Shown: positions 43,421 through 56,027, counted from the stretch's first letter. The stretch is DNA of 64,000 nt from Lathyrus oleraceus (GCF_024323335.1 NC_066584.1:268328344-268392343), one strand, 5' to 3'. A program made the numbers and translations. Notes: a model not told the origin generated them from the sequence alone.

Positions 43421-46400
43421 CTGTAGCACCTCAAATTTGCACCTACCATTTGTACATACATTTCATTTTTAGGTCATTAACATTGCATTCACATTGCATA
43501 GTTTATTGCATATCATCAGTCAAAGCTGATCAGGAGAATCCATCTGTGCAAGAGAGCTAGGGTTTTTCCATGAGACCAAGGCCCTATGGTTGTTCTAGAG
43601 AGCTTACATGACCCAAGGATCATTTTGATGCAATTTGACAAAGTGTTGGAAGCTTAAAGTCCACAGTGCATGATCAAGTCATCTGAGGCCCATAAAAGTC
43701 AACTGAAAATCAACTGAGGGCTAGGAGATGGAGAAATGGTTTGAGACACTTCATTCACGTCCCAAAGAAGGTTATTCAACATGTCAAAACATCTACCTTG
43801 AAGATTTTGAAGCCAAATCAAAAGTTTCCAAAAATGGAATGTGGCCTGTAATTTCAAGTTTCCAAAAATGGCAAGTTTTTGGACCAACTTCAACTCAACT
43901 TTCCAACATCAAAGAAGCTTCAAATAAAATTTTGTCCAACATGAATTTTGTCCATTTCCAAAAAGTCCAAGATCATGAATTTCTAATGAATGGTTAAGGA
44001 GTTATGATTAAATCATGGCAAAGTGTGCTTGGAAATTCAAATGGCCATTCTTTTGAACCAAAACTCCAAATTTGGTGGTTCTTTTTGCAAAATGTTTCTC
44101 ATGTCATGAAGTTTCTAAATCAACCATCATATTGCATGAATTTCCAACACATGAGCATTTGCACATCCAAGTCAATTTTGGAGGGAAAATTGAAAATTTA
44201 AAAATGGTGCATTGTATGGACTTTCTACCATTACCATTGGGTTTGAAATGTGATTTTGAGTGAAAATAGTGAGCTACATGTTACTGTTGACGCATGCATT
44301 TCATGCATGAGGTGAAAGTGCAAATTTGTGCATGTACCTTATTTCTTTCTAATCTTAATTAGTTTTGGTTTAGTGTTAATTTCAGAATCATTAACAAGGC
44401 ATATATAAGGTTAATCATAACTGTTTTCATTCATAACACAAGTTTCAGATCTAGATCCAAGTTCCATTCTCAAATTTCTCTCAAAAAGATTGTCCAAATT
44501 CTTCACACAAACTTCATTTCTCTTGTTGAATTGTTGATCATGGAGTGGTTTTGAGTGAGATTGGACGTGCCATTGGTGTTTCTCTGCTCAATTTCGTGCA
44601 TGCTTGAAGCTTGAAGCATCAATGGAGTTTTCAAATTCAGTTGGATTCACACGTGTTTAAGCTTCCAATTCATCATCAAACATCATATCAAGTATTTTCG
44701 AGTGGATTAGAAGTATCTGGAGCTTTGAATCGCGCAAAACAAGGAACTATTCTTCAAGAGGTGACTTTTTCGAGCTTCATAATTTCACAATCCATGTAGA
44801 TATTCTTGTAGATCTTGCTTTGCTGATCGTTTTGATATAAATTTCGTGCGATTTTGGATAAAAATTGAGAGAGATATGCTTGATTGAAGTTTCACATGTC
44901 AAACTTTATTTGATTCATTTTACATGATTGATGATGATTTAACATGAAATAAGGATTGATCCGTGTTACTCGTTGCATGAACTTCATTTTGATATAAAAA
45001 ATTTGTGATTCTGGATGTTTTTGGAAATTTCTGGAAAATTTGGATGAAGTTCATATGAACTTCATCATCTTCATCATGAAGAAGATGAAGATGCATGCAT
45101 TTCTGGATTTTCTGGAAAATTACGTCAGTTTTCTGGAAATAACGACGGTTTGAACCGTCCAAATCTGCAGCGCTAGGGTTTATGTATGAAACGGTGCGTT
45201 TTGGCCTTGGCGCGCGCTCTTTTGAATTTTGGACATGGTTCGATCCTGGACGAGTGTCATTTTCAAATGTTCATCCATTTTTTTTGCCTTTTCCCCCCAT
45301 TTCCATGTATGCTTCACATGTTTGAATTCCATTTGGTATGCTAACTTCATAAAATCATATAAAATTGAAAAATGCACCAAATCACTCCCAATGTTTTGCA
45401 AAATGTTCCTTGTGATGTGTAGTTTTTTATGATCATGAGTTTGAAAGTTGTGCATGGCTGGAAATTAATTTTCTCTAGGTTGATTGAACATAGGTTCATT
45501 TATGACCTTGCCTTACTCTTTCTATTATGAAATATTTGATTTTAATCCAATGGACTTGAAATTTTACATGCTGATTCTAGACACATTGGTGGACCTTTGA
45601 GGCTTGGTTTGGGATTTTTCTCATGCACCATTTATGTTTTATGCTTGTGTTTGCATGGTGTGACAATTTGTGTCACACCTTTGGTTGTTCAACTTGTGCA
45701 ATTTGATTTCAATGCCAAATGAACTCTAATGCTTCTGATATTTTGTGTGATGGATGTTGTTGATGTCTTGATTAATCATGATTTTTTCCAGAATTATTTG
45801 AATCATTTCTGTTTTGATTTGGAATTTTCACTCATGATGTTCAAATGTGTGCCTTGAATTGGCCATTGACTTCTCTTGTGCATGAAATGAACTTGCATGA
45901 TGATTTTGCTTTGGTCCTTTTTAGGACTTGTTATTGATTGATTAAATATGATTCATGTTGAGTTTGAGCTTCTGTTTTGGATTTTTGATCCACCTTTGAC
46001 CCTAGGCTTTGACCTAGTGGTTTGTTACTTACATTTGAGTTGTGATTTCAGGTTCAAGTACACATCTCCATGGTTGATGTTGCTCCTTCATTTGAGCTTG
46101 ATCATTTGTTAATTATTGGGTAACATTTGCTTGTTTTGTAGGCTTTGAGAACAATTCACTTGTGCTTATGGTTTATGTGTTGCATATTGAGTTGTCTGGT
46201 TGATATTGACTGTTGACTATTGTCTGGATTGTGTACTGATTGGTTTAGCTGTTTCCACAGGTACTTAAGTTGCTTTAAGTTCATTTCAACTTTGCTTTGC
46301 TTGCTTGTGGTTGGCATACCACTGAGGTATAATTCTCTGATCTTCATGTAGTCTAGAAGACCTGTCATGTTATGTTGGCATGCACCTGTCTGAAGCCCTC

Positions 46401-47796
46401 CTTAAGAGGCAATGCTTGTGTTTGTTTAATTTTGTGCCAAGCAGGTAAAGACCTCTAAAGAGGCAATTGGCAGATAAAAGGGATGTGCAATCCATCCCCT
46501 GCTATTCAGTTGTGTCATTCACTTTGCTCACACACCATGTGTTGATGCATCTTGAATAAGAACCCCAGATCTTGTTGTGTCAGTCATGTGGAGAAGAGTT
46601 CCTACATTCTGAACTCCCACACTTTCATTACTTGAAGCTCTCCCAGGCCAGGGATAAGAGCTATGAGGTCTTACCCTCACTTCCCATTTCATTTTCTTCA
46701 CCCTAACTCTTAATGTTAGGGTTAAGAGCTAAAAACACCCCATTCCAGTTGGCTTGTTTCTACAGCCTAGCCTTGTATGAGCCAATTGTTTGCATATAGT
46801 GTGTGTGCTTACTTTATTGTGCTTGTATTTGTTTGATGTGCTGTTTAGGCTAGCTTGCTTCCTGTGCAAGATAGGATAGAGACCTCAACATAGGGATCGT
46901 ATGCATGACAACTTCTAGGCTCGAGTCGTAGTCTCCCTAGTAGTCTGTTATCTCCCTTGTCTCTAGTTAGGTTAGAAGTTCTTTCCCTGTTTAGGGGAAC
47001 TACGTCGCCCTGATCCTCATACCAGATGAGGTACGTAGGCAGGAGATGAGCTGATCTCTTCGGGCGCCCTTTTTCTTTTTCAACCCTTTGTGTGTGTTGG
47101 AGTCTGACATAAGTCCAGCGATTGGCAGTTCGTTTCCTGTGTCTTGTTTGCTTGTTGGAGTCTGACGTAAGTCCAGCGATTGGCAGTCGGTTTCCTGTGT
47201 GTGTTTGTTGGTTCGGAGTCTGATGTAAGTCCAGCGATTGGCATTCGGTTTCCATGTTTGCCTGCTTGTGTAGAGTCTGACATAAGTCCAGCGATTGGCA
47301 GTCGGTTTCCTGTTTGTGTTTTGTTTGGCGTGCGTTAGCCGAGCTACGAGTGCTCTGATTCTTCTCCGGTTAGAGAAGATACGTATGCATAGGATGCGAC
47401 ATCCTAGCGAGCACATTTTCCCCTGTCCCCGAACTACGTCGACTCTGATGTTTGTGCCTGACAGACTACGTAGGCCCAGGATGCGATATCCTGCCGAGTC
47501 CTCTTCTTCCGTCTTTCATCTGTGTTTGATTCCAGCGTGTGTGCAGTTTATGAGCAGTTTTAGCAACCTTTCTTCTATTCTTTCTGAGCGTGGATCCCAT
47601 CGAGTACGACGGATGCGTAGGGGTGCTAATACCTCCCCTTCGCATAACCGACTCCCGATCCCATCTTTCTCTGGTCGCGAGACCATGTTCTTTCCAGGTT
47701 TACTTCGAGCGTTTCCTTTCCCTCCTTTGGGATAAATAACGCACGGTGGCGGCTCTGTTGTTTCGTTTTCCCGCCAGTTTTTCTCGTAATGCGACA
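43421..47796 (+). repeat. Tat element 3' LTR (complete)
   Basis: 4376 bp from TGTAGCACCTC to TAATGCGACA. It is nearly identical to the 5' LTR apart from scattered substitutions and one short deletion near 43945. It has a TATA box at 44402-44410, a palindrome at 45043-45066, a hairpin GACGGTT/AACCGTC near 45143-45158, and the 60-bp repeats at 47097-47300. No gene. It is followed directly by copia LTR sequence. Confidence 0.93.
44402..44410 (+). promoter_or_regulatory. Tat LTR TATA box (3' LTR)
   Basis: TATATAAGG at 44402-44410, matching 31137-31145 of the 5' LTR. Confidence 0.6.
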
Positions 47797-48831
47797 AGTG
47801 GGATAACATTAAAGCATGGAGACTATTATGTTTATAGACTGATGATCACATCTCATGGATTATGGAGAAGGATTTATCAAGTCTCAAACATAGGTATGAA
47901 TATTAAGAGTAATATTTATACTGGATTGACCCGCTATGAGAATACTATATAGAATGTTATGCAAGTGTCATAAGTTATTCTCATGGTGATAATGGTGTAT
48001 ACCACTCTTCGACTTGAAACCACTATGGACCCTAGATGTATAGTCGAGTGCTTTATTGCTGATCCAACGTTGTCCGTAACTGGATAATCATAAAGATAGT
48101 TGATGGGTACTCCACAAAGCATGCTGAGGGACATGAGTGACCTAGATGGAATTTGCCCATCCTGCGTAACAGGATAAATGTCTATGGGCCCAATATTGAA
48201 CTGGACAAGGATGACACGGTCTATGCCCTGTGTTCAATATAGACATAAGGATAAAAGGGTAATTATACACATAATTATTATCACAAAAGGATTTGTCAGA
48301 TCACATGACATTTTCGTGTCTTGGGTAGCAGTGATGTGTTGCTAGATACCGCTCACTGTTTATTATGTTAAATGCGTGATTTAAGATAATTGCCAACGTC
48401 GTGAAAACCTACAGGGTCACACACAAAGGACAAATTGATGAGAGATAGAGTAACTAAGGAACATCGTAGGGTACGGTGCACTTAAATGGAATACGAAATA
48501 TGGTAAGGTACCATACGCTTAAGTGATTTTGGGGATATTATAAGATATGGGCCAAAATACATTTAAGTGGGCTTTTAGCTTGAAGCCCACACAAGTGGTT
48601 CTATAAATAGAACCCTTGGATAAAAGCATTGTCACTCTTGCAATTTTTGTTTCTCTCTCTCTCACTCAAAGCCTTCATTCGTAGCAGCTAGCACTGAGAT
48701 TGAAGGAATCCGTTTGTGTGGACTGAGTAGAGGCGTTGTCATCGTTCAACGTTCGTGATCGCCACAAGAAGTAACGATTCTATCACTAATCATGCCCATT
48801 CCGCTGTGTTTTGGATCGCCATTCTCCTTCA
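47797..48831 (+). repeat. Copia 3' LTR (5'-truncated)
   Basis: Aligns with 27865 onward of the 5' LTR. Its first 200 bases are missing where the Tat 3' LTR ends, with a shared A at the join. The end CGCTGTGTTTTGGATCGC to CTCCTTCA is present here but absent from the 5' copy. TATA box at 48601-48612. Confidence 0.88.
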
Positions 48832-48836
48832 GTTTG
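48832..48836 (+). other. Right target-site duplication of copia insertion
   Basis: GTTTG directly follows the LTR end CTCCTTCA and equals 27660-27664. ORF1 of A resumes at once with GTATGATCC. Confidence 0.85.
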
Positions 48837-49578
48837 GTATGATCCGTCTTTGAGCAGTTTGGAGATTATTGATAGTTGCGGTGAATTCTCTAATGTGCCT
48901 CTCATTGGTACACAAGGAGGAATTAACTACAACCCTGTTTTGGCTCGTCGTCAACTTGGGTTCCCCTTGAGAGACAGGCCTAATATCACTTTGTTAGAAG
49001 GTCTTTTCTATCAAGAGGGTAAAGATCCCCACCATTTGAAACAGAAGATTATGCATGCTTGGCATAATGTGCATAGGAAAGGAAGATCCGAGCTTGGTCT
49101 GTGCAATTGTGTAGCTTTGGAAGCTTACACTCTTTGGGTGAAGAAGAGAGCTTTGGAGTTGAAGATGCCTTATCCTTATGAAAGATCTATGTCTATGGTT
49201 GTGGTTGAGCCATTAACTCTCCCTAACCAAGATGTAGAGGAGTTGGAAGACGCGCTCATCAAGATGAAGCAAGAGAAGGATATGTCGGAAGAGCGTTTCC
49301 GTGCTTTGAGCAAGAAGCTTGAAGAGTTGCAGTTGGAGTCTAAGGACAAAGATGCACTTATTGAGCTACTTGAAGACCGAGTGACGAAGAGACAGAGAGA
49401 GCCGGAGGTTTCATCTTCTAGCATGCCTCAGCCTTCCGTTGCTTGGAAGAAGATTATTGATCAACTTGCCCTCGAGAAGACTTAGATGAAGGCTTATTTT
49501 GAGACCGAGATCCGTCACATTCAAAGGAACTACGCGCCTACAGCCATATCTTCTGACATTGTTGTTAGGGATCCTTAG
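48837..49578 (+). pseudogene. Ogre A ORF1, second part
   Basis: Continues the reading of 26904-27660 after the insertion: SLEIIDSCGEFSNVPLIG, GGINYNPVLARRQLGFPL, the conserved W-H-N-V-H-R-K block, CNCVALEAYTLWVKKRALE and a predicted coiled coil (EELEDALIKMKQEKDMSEERF to KDKDALIELLEDR, about 49230-49390). A TAG at 49483-49485 stands where E has CAG. The natural end is at 49576-49578. Confidence 0.85.
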
Positions 49579-49886
49579 GATGACTAGTCTCCTTTTCTCT
49601 TGTATTCCTTTTTTATTTTGGTTTCTGAAATTATTCTCGGTGTAATCCTTCCAATTTATATAAATAAAAAGAGTTGTTTGGTCATATCAAATTGTTGCAA
49701 TTGCCATTTAAATATATATATTTGCAAATGATATAGTAAGTTCCTTGAAAGTAAAAACAATCAAGCATTGCATCTCATGCATCATTTGCATAAGCAGTTT
49801 TTTGCCAGATGTCTGATCGGTGTTTCTTCTGTGTTGAAGCTAAGTTGACTCACCGATACAATACCCGAGCCAATCATCTGAGAATC
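49579..49886 (+). other. ORF1-gag spacer (A)
   Basis: Non-coding. It holds a short (AT)n run at 49711-49720, the place where E has a 111-bp AT microsatellite, and a conserved GCATCATTTGCATAAGCA segment also seen in C and E. Confidence 0.65.
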
Positions 49887-50314
49887 ATGGAACACCTAGA
49901 GCTAGAGAACAGGGAGCTGAAGGACAAGATCGCCCGCCTGACTGCCATGATGGAGTCAGTTCTTGCCGCTCAAAGTTAATCATCTCCAACGCCTGCAACT
50001 CCTCCTGCGAGGATTGTTATTTCAGAGGTGGTTACCTCTATCATTCCTGCTAATGCCACCCATTTCATGTCGAATATGCTTGCCTGATTCCCGTGGGGAA
50101 TGCCGCCCAACTTTGTGCCCGAAGGCTTTGCTCCTACCTTTGCTTCCATGCAGGCATCTAGCCCGATCATGTCCGTGCCACCTCCCGTTGTGCACACCTT
50201 GCCTCGCATAGATGACACCGTCTATCATTCCGAGCCGTCTGAAGGTCTGGATGTTTATGAGAAGATGGACGAAATGAAGGATCAGTTTCTTGAGTTACGC
50301 AAGAAATTTGAAGG
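49887..50314 (+). pseudogene. Ogre A gag N-terminus, truncated
   Basis: The ATG at 49887 opens MEHLELENRELKDKIARL (coiled coil), followed by the Pro/Ala-rich linker, VPPPVVHTLPRIDD and YHSEPSEGLDVYEKMDEMKDQF. Stops at 49978-49980 (TAA) and near 50086 interrupt it. It is cut at about 50314, where the truncated E LTR starts. Confidence 0.8.
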
Positions 50315-53252
50315 TATTTTCCAGAAATTTTGATCTATTCGATTCTCTCAAATTCTTGCTCAATTCGATTGAATCTTTGGTTGTCTGAAGTCCTACCAAT
50401 GTAGGCAAGAAGATTGAGTTGCTTTTAGGCCAAATCGAAGCAACTCAGTTCATGCACCTCAAATTTCAACTCCATGTATCTCTCAATATACATGGAGTTA
50501 GAGTGAATTGAGGCCAGATTCGAGCTCAGTGCCATTTTTACTTTGAAATCATGTCCTTGTTTTTAATTTTGGTGATGGTTGATGGTGGACCAGTCCGATG
50601 AGGTCCACTAGAGAAGAAGACTGGAGCTACAGCTCTAGCCATGCGCTGGCATGTCTCACAACCACATGATCTTGTTATTTTGTTTTAATCTCACGCGTCC
50701 ATTGTGATTACCAACTGTGTAGCACGCTGACTAATGTCCATCGTGGATAGCGCGTTTTTGGCCACTTGATCTGCCACCTCAATTAATGAGGGAGATCAAG
50801 TGGTCCATGTTTTTTTTGATATTTTAATTTTCATTTTAATTGCATTATTTTCAATAATTCATATTAAATTCAATATTGATCCAAAAAATATGGGACTTTC
50901 ACCAAAAAAATTCAAATATTTTTCCCTTTCATATTTTGAATTAAAATTATTTTTTGGATCATTATTAATATTTTTCATGAATTAATTGATTTTGCATTTG
51001 TTTTTAATTGTTTAAGAATATTTTTAAATGTCCAAAAATTATGAAAATTTTTCTCCAAGGTCCTTTGACCTTGTTTGACCTATGATAAGTCTCATGGCCA
51101 TTTCTTTGGTGTTTTGATGAGATATTAGGAATTGGACAAACCATATTTAATTTAAATGCACTATTTTAGTGTTTTAATTTGAATAAATGCCAAATAAATT
51201 TGTTGAGCAATTGTGATGACTTGTTTATGTTTGACTCTTGTTGTTGGGCCTTGGTCAAGGCTGATTTGACTTTGTCAAGTTAATATCATTGGATTTAGGG
51301 GATTGGTGGAATGTACATTCCATCTCCCAAAATGAATGGATGATATTAATTTGGTAAAAATCCTCCTTTGACCAATTTGTGTTTTGATCCATTCCCCTCC
51401 CACTTCATCTTATTCCTCTTCTTCATTCATTCATTCCATTTGGCCTATGACATCTCAAAATCCTAATGCTAGTTGATTGAAAATTGACATGAGTATGGAT
51501 GAGATTAGGCCACATATTTTGCATATTCTTTTTATGTGTGGTATGTTTCATGAGCATAGTCCATTATACTATGTCTTTAACATGCATTAACACCAAAATT
51601 CTATTGCCCGACCTCAAATAGTTGTGACTTCTATATAAGTCCAATTACGATTGCTTAACATAGCGCTAAATTTATGACATAAAAGGCATAAGCATTCTAG
51701 TTAGTGAGATTGTAAGTCTCCCCTATTTCATGGTATTGTGTGGAAACTTGGCCTTCCTTCCTTCCTTTGGAAGATATTTTGGCTCAAGGATTCATGCTTG
51801 TGATAAGTGGGTTGAGTGTTCTCCAAAGAATGTCTTGAAATGAAAAGCAAAAGCAAAACAGTACTAACTTCTAACCAATTAACTACTAACCTTTAATTTC
51901 AAGCTTTTACTTTAATGCAATTTACTTTTAGCACTCTATTTCATTTGCCATTGTTCATATCATTCTAATTGTTTATGTTAATGCAATTTTCACTTTGTCC
52001 ATTTCGACCATATTGAGTGATATATTTTGTTTGTGTATATTTTGCTTGTTAGTGTGGTCTTTGACCATTAATGTACGTAATAATAACAAAAACCCTAAAA
52101 ATATTTTGAGTGGATTGTTGGCTTGATCTTGGACAAATGGACTTAGAATCTAGGTAACCTTCCTAAGCTAAAGGACTTGGCAAATGCCAACTTGTTGAGA
52201 AACCAAGTGTTTGCAATTTGAAATTCATCTAATGCATCTCTGAAGACATCTCTAAGTTCATCGGCAACATGATCATTATGAAGTTGTTATTTTGAACCTG
52301 TGACTTGTGGAATTCATCTGAGATATGGGCTATTTTGAAGAAGATCATGGAATGGATAAGCTTGGACGTGGCCATATTTATTTGGTGCCTTGCTCTTCAA
52401 GATAAAATAATTGTGCATTTGTGTGTTTCTTGATTCTAAAAGTCCAAGGGATTTCTGGGTTTCTATTGACATTCTTTTCTATTGGATTGCTACCCATTTG
52501 GTCAGATCTTTTCAACTCTAAACTTTTAATTTTGTAAATAGGATAGTCTCTTCATCTCCTCCCCGTTTCTTTAATTTCAAAAATCTCTCCCTCCATTTTT
52601 CAAAATCTTCTTTGTGTGAACTACTTTTGTTGTAAACTTTTACCATTTTTTTGCAAAAAGATAGAAACTTTGGCCTTATGCCATTGCATTTTCAAACATC
52701 TTTTCTTAAATCAAACTTGTAAATAGATTTAACTATACTTGACTTAAACTATCAAAAATCCAAAAAGAACTAACTCATTCAAACCATTTTTAGGCCTTGT
52801 GCCTTTCAAACTTAAATTTTGTTAAAAGCAATGCATCCATTTTGAGATTTGTATCACGAACTACGAGGCTTTGATCCCTCATTTTTATGTTTGTACGTAG
52901 GCACACGACCGAAGGTCTTGTGAAACACAAAAATATAATTAATGAATTCTTTTCTCATCCCCCCATTCTATTTGTTTATAAACATTAGTTTGTACAAAAT
53001 ACATATGCACACAAAAAGGGCTCCCTAGGAGTACCTAGAACACTTTGGGTGCTAACACCTTCCCTCTGTATAACCAACCCCCTTACCTGTGATCTCTGAC
53101 TTTTTATTAGTTTTAATTTGAAAACTTCTTACTTTTGGGTTTTGTTCGTACTTTTTCCCTTTTCCCTTGGAAACAATAAAAGCGCGGTGGCGACTCTTGT
53201 TATTTGATCTCTAGCTTGTCAATAGCTTGATGATCACGAATTTCCCGTTACA
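50315..53252 (+). repeat. Ogre LTR of E, lacking its 5' part
   Basis: Aligns with the B LTR from about 23700 downward, in opposite orientation, and ends TTCCCGTTACA at 53252. The TATA-bearing part is absent. It contains AATAAA (53175-53180), the PBS-like GGTGGCGACTC (53186-53196) and the segment 52334-52376 that also appears at 6977-7020. No gene is seen; ORF 50800-50985 is AT-rich chance. Confidence 0.85.
50468..50608 (+). other. Paired hairpins in E LTR
   Basis: Arms 50468-50479 with 50488-50499 (12 bp perfect, loop of 8) and 50585-50591 with 50602-50608 (GTGGACC/GGTCCAC). The pair matches the place and spacing of the hairpins in the B and C-inserted LTRs, but the arm sequences are different. 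Confidence 0.7.
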
Positions 53253-53261
53253 GAAATCATG

Positions 53262-53280
53262 TGGGGACTCTACTGGGGAG
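53262..53280 (+). other. Primer binding site (E)
   Basis: TGGGGACTCTACTGGGGAG, nine bases after the LTR end. It has two substitutions relative to the B and Tat 18-mer. Confidence 0.75.
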
Positions 53281-54121
53281 TAGTCTCCAGTGTGTTTAGC
53301 CTACTTTTTGTGTGAATATATTTGTATATATGTGATGTTTGTATATATGTATGTGTGATATAATCTTCTTGTTGTGCTTGGTGATCTCTGAGTGGTGAGA
53401 TAAGTTCTAACCCTAACTTGAGTGCAATTAAGATAAGAGGATGGTATAGTGATGTTCGACTTGTGTGGAGTAGTCCTTAACAAGTTGGCTTGAGATCCAT
53501 CTGCTAAGTGGAGACTCCTTTGGATTTGGAAATGTCACACAAGTATTTGTGGTTAGGCATTACTATCTCTAATTGAGTCCGAGAAGCTAAGGACCTTAAA
53601 ACATTTAACCCATCTTGGCCTATTTAGGACGTAGTGCGGAAGCCGTTCAAGTGTAGACTTGATAACAGTTGTTACGCGATACTACTCTCAGACGAGTATC
53701 TCTTGAGAATATTATGGGTCAATGATTCAGTCATCTTAACATGTAATATCTGATAGATGGAATTAAGACCCTGGGAACTTTTTAGAATATGGTCTACATG
53801 TTTTTATCCTTAGTTCACTCCTTTCGGATGGTTCTTACCCAGACTCCATGCTCGTGACTTACAACAAACCCTTGATTCTTGGTTGATCCAATGAAGTCTT
53901 GTCAATATCAATGGAACTTGGGTGTTGATAAGGTGAAAACCATAATCCACCAAAATGGATGATTGGTCTTGACAATGACTTGATTCATCCCTTGACCTTT
54001 GTTTGCCTTGTGTGTGATCCCTTATTTGTGATTGTTGCATTCACGCATTCATGCGCATCATAACATTCATCACACGAAAATTTCAAGGAACTAAGGTGTC
54101 ATTTGCAAATATTTTCAGACC
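53281..54121 (+). other. Ogre E leader (5' UTR)
   Basis: A non-coding leader closely matching 26067-26903 of A. No conserved ORF. It ends at the ORF1 ATG (54122), preceded by TTTTCAGACC. Confidence 0.7.
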
Positions 54122-55624
54122 ATGGATTATGGACAAAGGAACACTAAGAAGTACAGTTTCAGACTTCCCGACTTGAAAGACTTAAGGAAGCTAGCATCTT
54201 TTGTATTAGACACCTTGTACTTCAAACAACGTCATGGGAAGCTTTTGTCTATCTTGTCCGTTGATGTGGTTGAAGGACTTTTGAGTGTGCAAGTGTAGTT
54301 CTATGATCCTCTCTACCATTGTTTCACTTTCCCAGATTTTCATCTTGTGCCTAACTTGGAGGAGTACTCTCATCTTTTGGGGATACCTGTTTCTAGTAGA
54401 GTGCCTTTTAGTGGATTGGAGGAGATTCCCCGATCTAGTATTATTGCTGAAGCTCTTCACTTGAAGAAGTCTGAGATAGAGGCTCATTGGGTGAAGAAAG
54501 GAGGATTATTTGGGTTTCCATCTGTTTTCCTCATCAAGGAAGCCACTACTTTTGCGCAAGCTGGTAGTGTGGACGCTTTTGAAGCTATCTTTGTGTTGCT
54601 GATCTATGGGTTAGCTTTGTTCCCTAATATAGACGGTTTTGTTGATGTTAACGCCATTAGACTTTTCTTAATTGGGAATCGTGTGCCTACTTTGTTGGGT
54701 GATATGTATTTATCTTTGCATCTAAGGAATTCTAAAGGTGGTGGAACTATTGTCTATTGTATTCCTCTTCTGTACAAGGGGTTTAATTCGCACTTGCCTT
54801 AGACGCCTGCTTTTGTGGAGAACAAACAATGTCTAAGGTGGTCTTAGAGACTTATGTCTCTCTCTAATGATGATATAGTTAGGTATGATCCATCTTTAAG
54901 CAGTTTGGAGATTATTGATAATTGTGGTGAATTCTCTAATGTGCCTCTCATTGGTACACAAGGAGGAATTAACTACAAACCTGCTTTCGCTCGTCGTCAA
55001 CTTGGGTTCCCCTTGAGAGACAAACCTAATAACATGTTGTTAAAAGGTATTTTCTATAAAGAGGGTAAAGATCCCTAACATTTGAAGTCGAAGATTGTGC
55101 ATGCTTGGCATAATTTGCATAGGAAATGAAGATCCGAGCTTGGTCCGTGCAATTGTGTAGCTTTGGAAGCTTACACTCTTTGGGTGAAGAAGAGAGCTAT
55201 GGAGTTGAAGATGCCTTATCCTTGTGAAAGACCTATGTCTATGGTTGTGGTTGAGCCATTAACTCTCCCTAACCAAGATGTAGAGGAGTTGGAAGACGCG
55301 CTCGCCAAGATGAAGCAAGAGAAGGATATGTCGGAAGAGCATTTCCGTGCTTTGAGCAAGAAGATGGAAGAGTTGCAATTGGAGTCTAAGGACAAAGATG
55401 CGCTTATCAAGCTACTTGAAGACCTAGTGACGAAGAGACAGAGAAAGCCAGAGGTTTCATCTTCTAGCATGCCTCAACCTTCCGTTGCTTAGAAGAACAT
55501 CGTTGATCAGCTTGTCCTCGAGAAGACTCAGACGAAGGCTTCTTTTTAGACCGAGATCCATCGCATTCGAAGGAAGTACACGCTTTCAGCCAGATCTCCT
55601 GACATTGTTGTTAGGGATCCTTAG
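54122..55624 (+). pseudogene. Ogre E ORF1
   Basis: Full length, about 500 codons: MDYGQRNTKKYSFRLPDLK, FYDPLYHCFTF, GIPVSSRVPFSGLEEIPRSS, AGSVDAFEAIFVLLIYGLALFPNIDGF, FLIGNRVPTLLGDMY, CGEFSNVPLIGTQGGINYKP, CNCVALEAYTLWVKKRAME and a C-terminal coiled coil. Stops lie at 54296-54298, 54800-54802, 54845-54847, 55076-55078, about 55128, 55490-55492 and about 55548. Most stand where sister copies have CAG or TGG. It is the most complete ORF1 in length and gives the domain order. No enzyme motif is recognised. Confidence 0.87.
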
Positions 55625-55749
55625 GATGACTAGTCTCATTTTCTCTTGTATTTTTCATTTGGTTTCTGAAATTATACTCAGTGTAATCCTTCCAATTTAT
55701 ATAAATAAAAAGAGATTTTTGGTCATATCAAATTGTTGCAATTTCCATT

Positions 55750-55867
<118 letters not shown>

Positions 55868-56027
55868 AATGACATAGTAAGTTCCTTGAAAACAAAAATA
55901 ATCAAGCATTGCATTGCATGCATCATTTGCATAAGCAAGTTTTTGCCAGATGTCTGATTGGTGTTTCTTATGTGCTTTAGCCAAGCTGACTCACTGGTAC
56001 AATACCTGAGCCAATCATCAAAAAATC

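Larger units (their letters stand above)
30278..47796 (+). mobile_element. Nested non-autonomous Tat/Ogre-lineage element
   Basis: Two near-identical LTRs (30278-34530, lacking its first 136 bases, and 43421-47796, complete) flank a PBS, a leader, a deleted gag, no protease, an RT with its core removed, RNase H and integrase remnants, a structured 3' UTR of about 4 kb and a polypurine tract. It lies inside the copia element. Missing edges on both sides (the LTR start on the left, copia 3' LTR bases on the right) show deletions at the borders. High LTR identity with a defective interior suggests movement by enzymes supplied in trans. Confidence 0.9.
27665..48831 (+). mobile_element. Ty1/copia element (Angela-like) carrying a nested Tat element
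   Basis: Starts TGTTGGTGTAAGCC and ends CTCCTTCA, flanked by GTTTG duplications. Contents: a 5' LTR (to about 28900), a single RT-RNase H frame (28914-30277), the nested Tat element (30278-47796), then a 5'-truncated 3' LTR (47797-48831). The PBS, gag, protease and integrase are absent, and the end of RNase H and the first 200 or so bases of the 3' LTR were lost at the Tat edges. The LTR pair is nearly identical, so the insertion is fairly young. The Angela label rests on RT character and LTR style. Confidence 0.88.
25161..50314 (+). mobile_element. Ogre element A, interrupted by a 21 kb nested insertion
   Basis: The plus-strand parts are: the 3' end of an LTR (25161-26039), a decayed PBS, a leader, the ORF1 start (26904-27660), then after the copia insertion the ORF1 remainder (48837-49578), a spacer and the gag N-terminus (49887-50314). 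The 5' part of the LTR was cut by insertion of B. The gag is cut at about 50314, where the truncated LTR of E begins. The two ORF1 halves join exactly at the target duplication, which proves they are one element. Confidence 0.88.
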
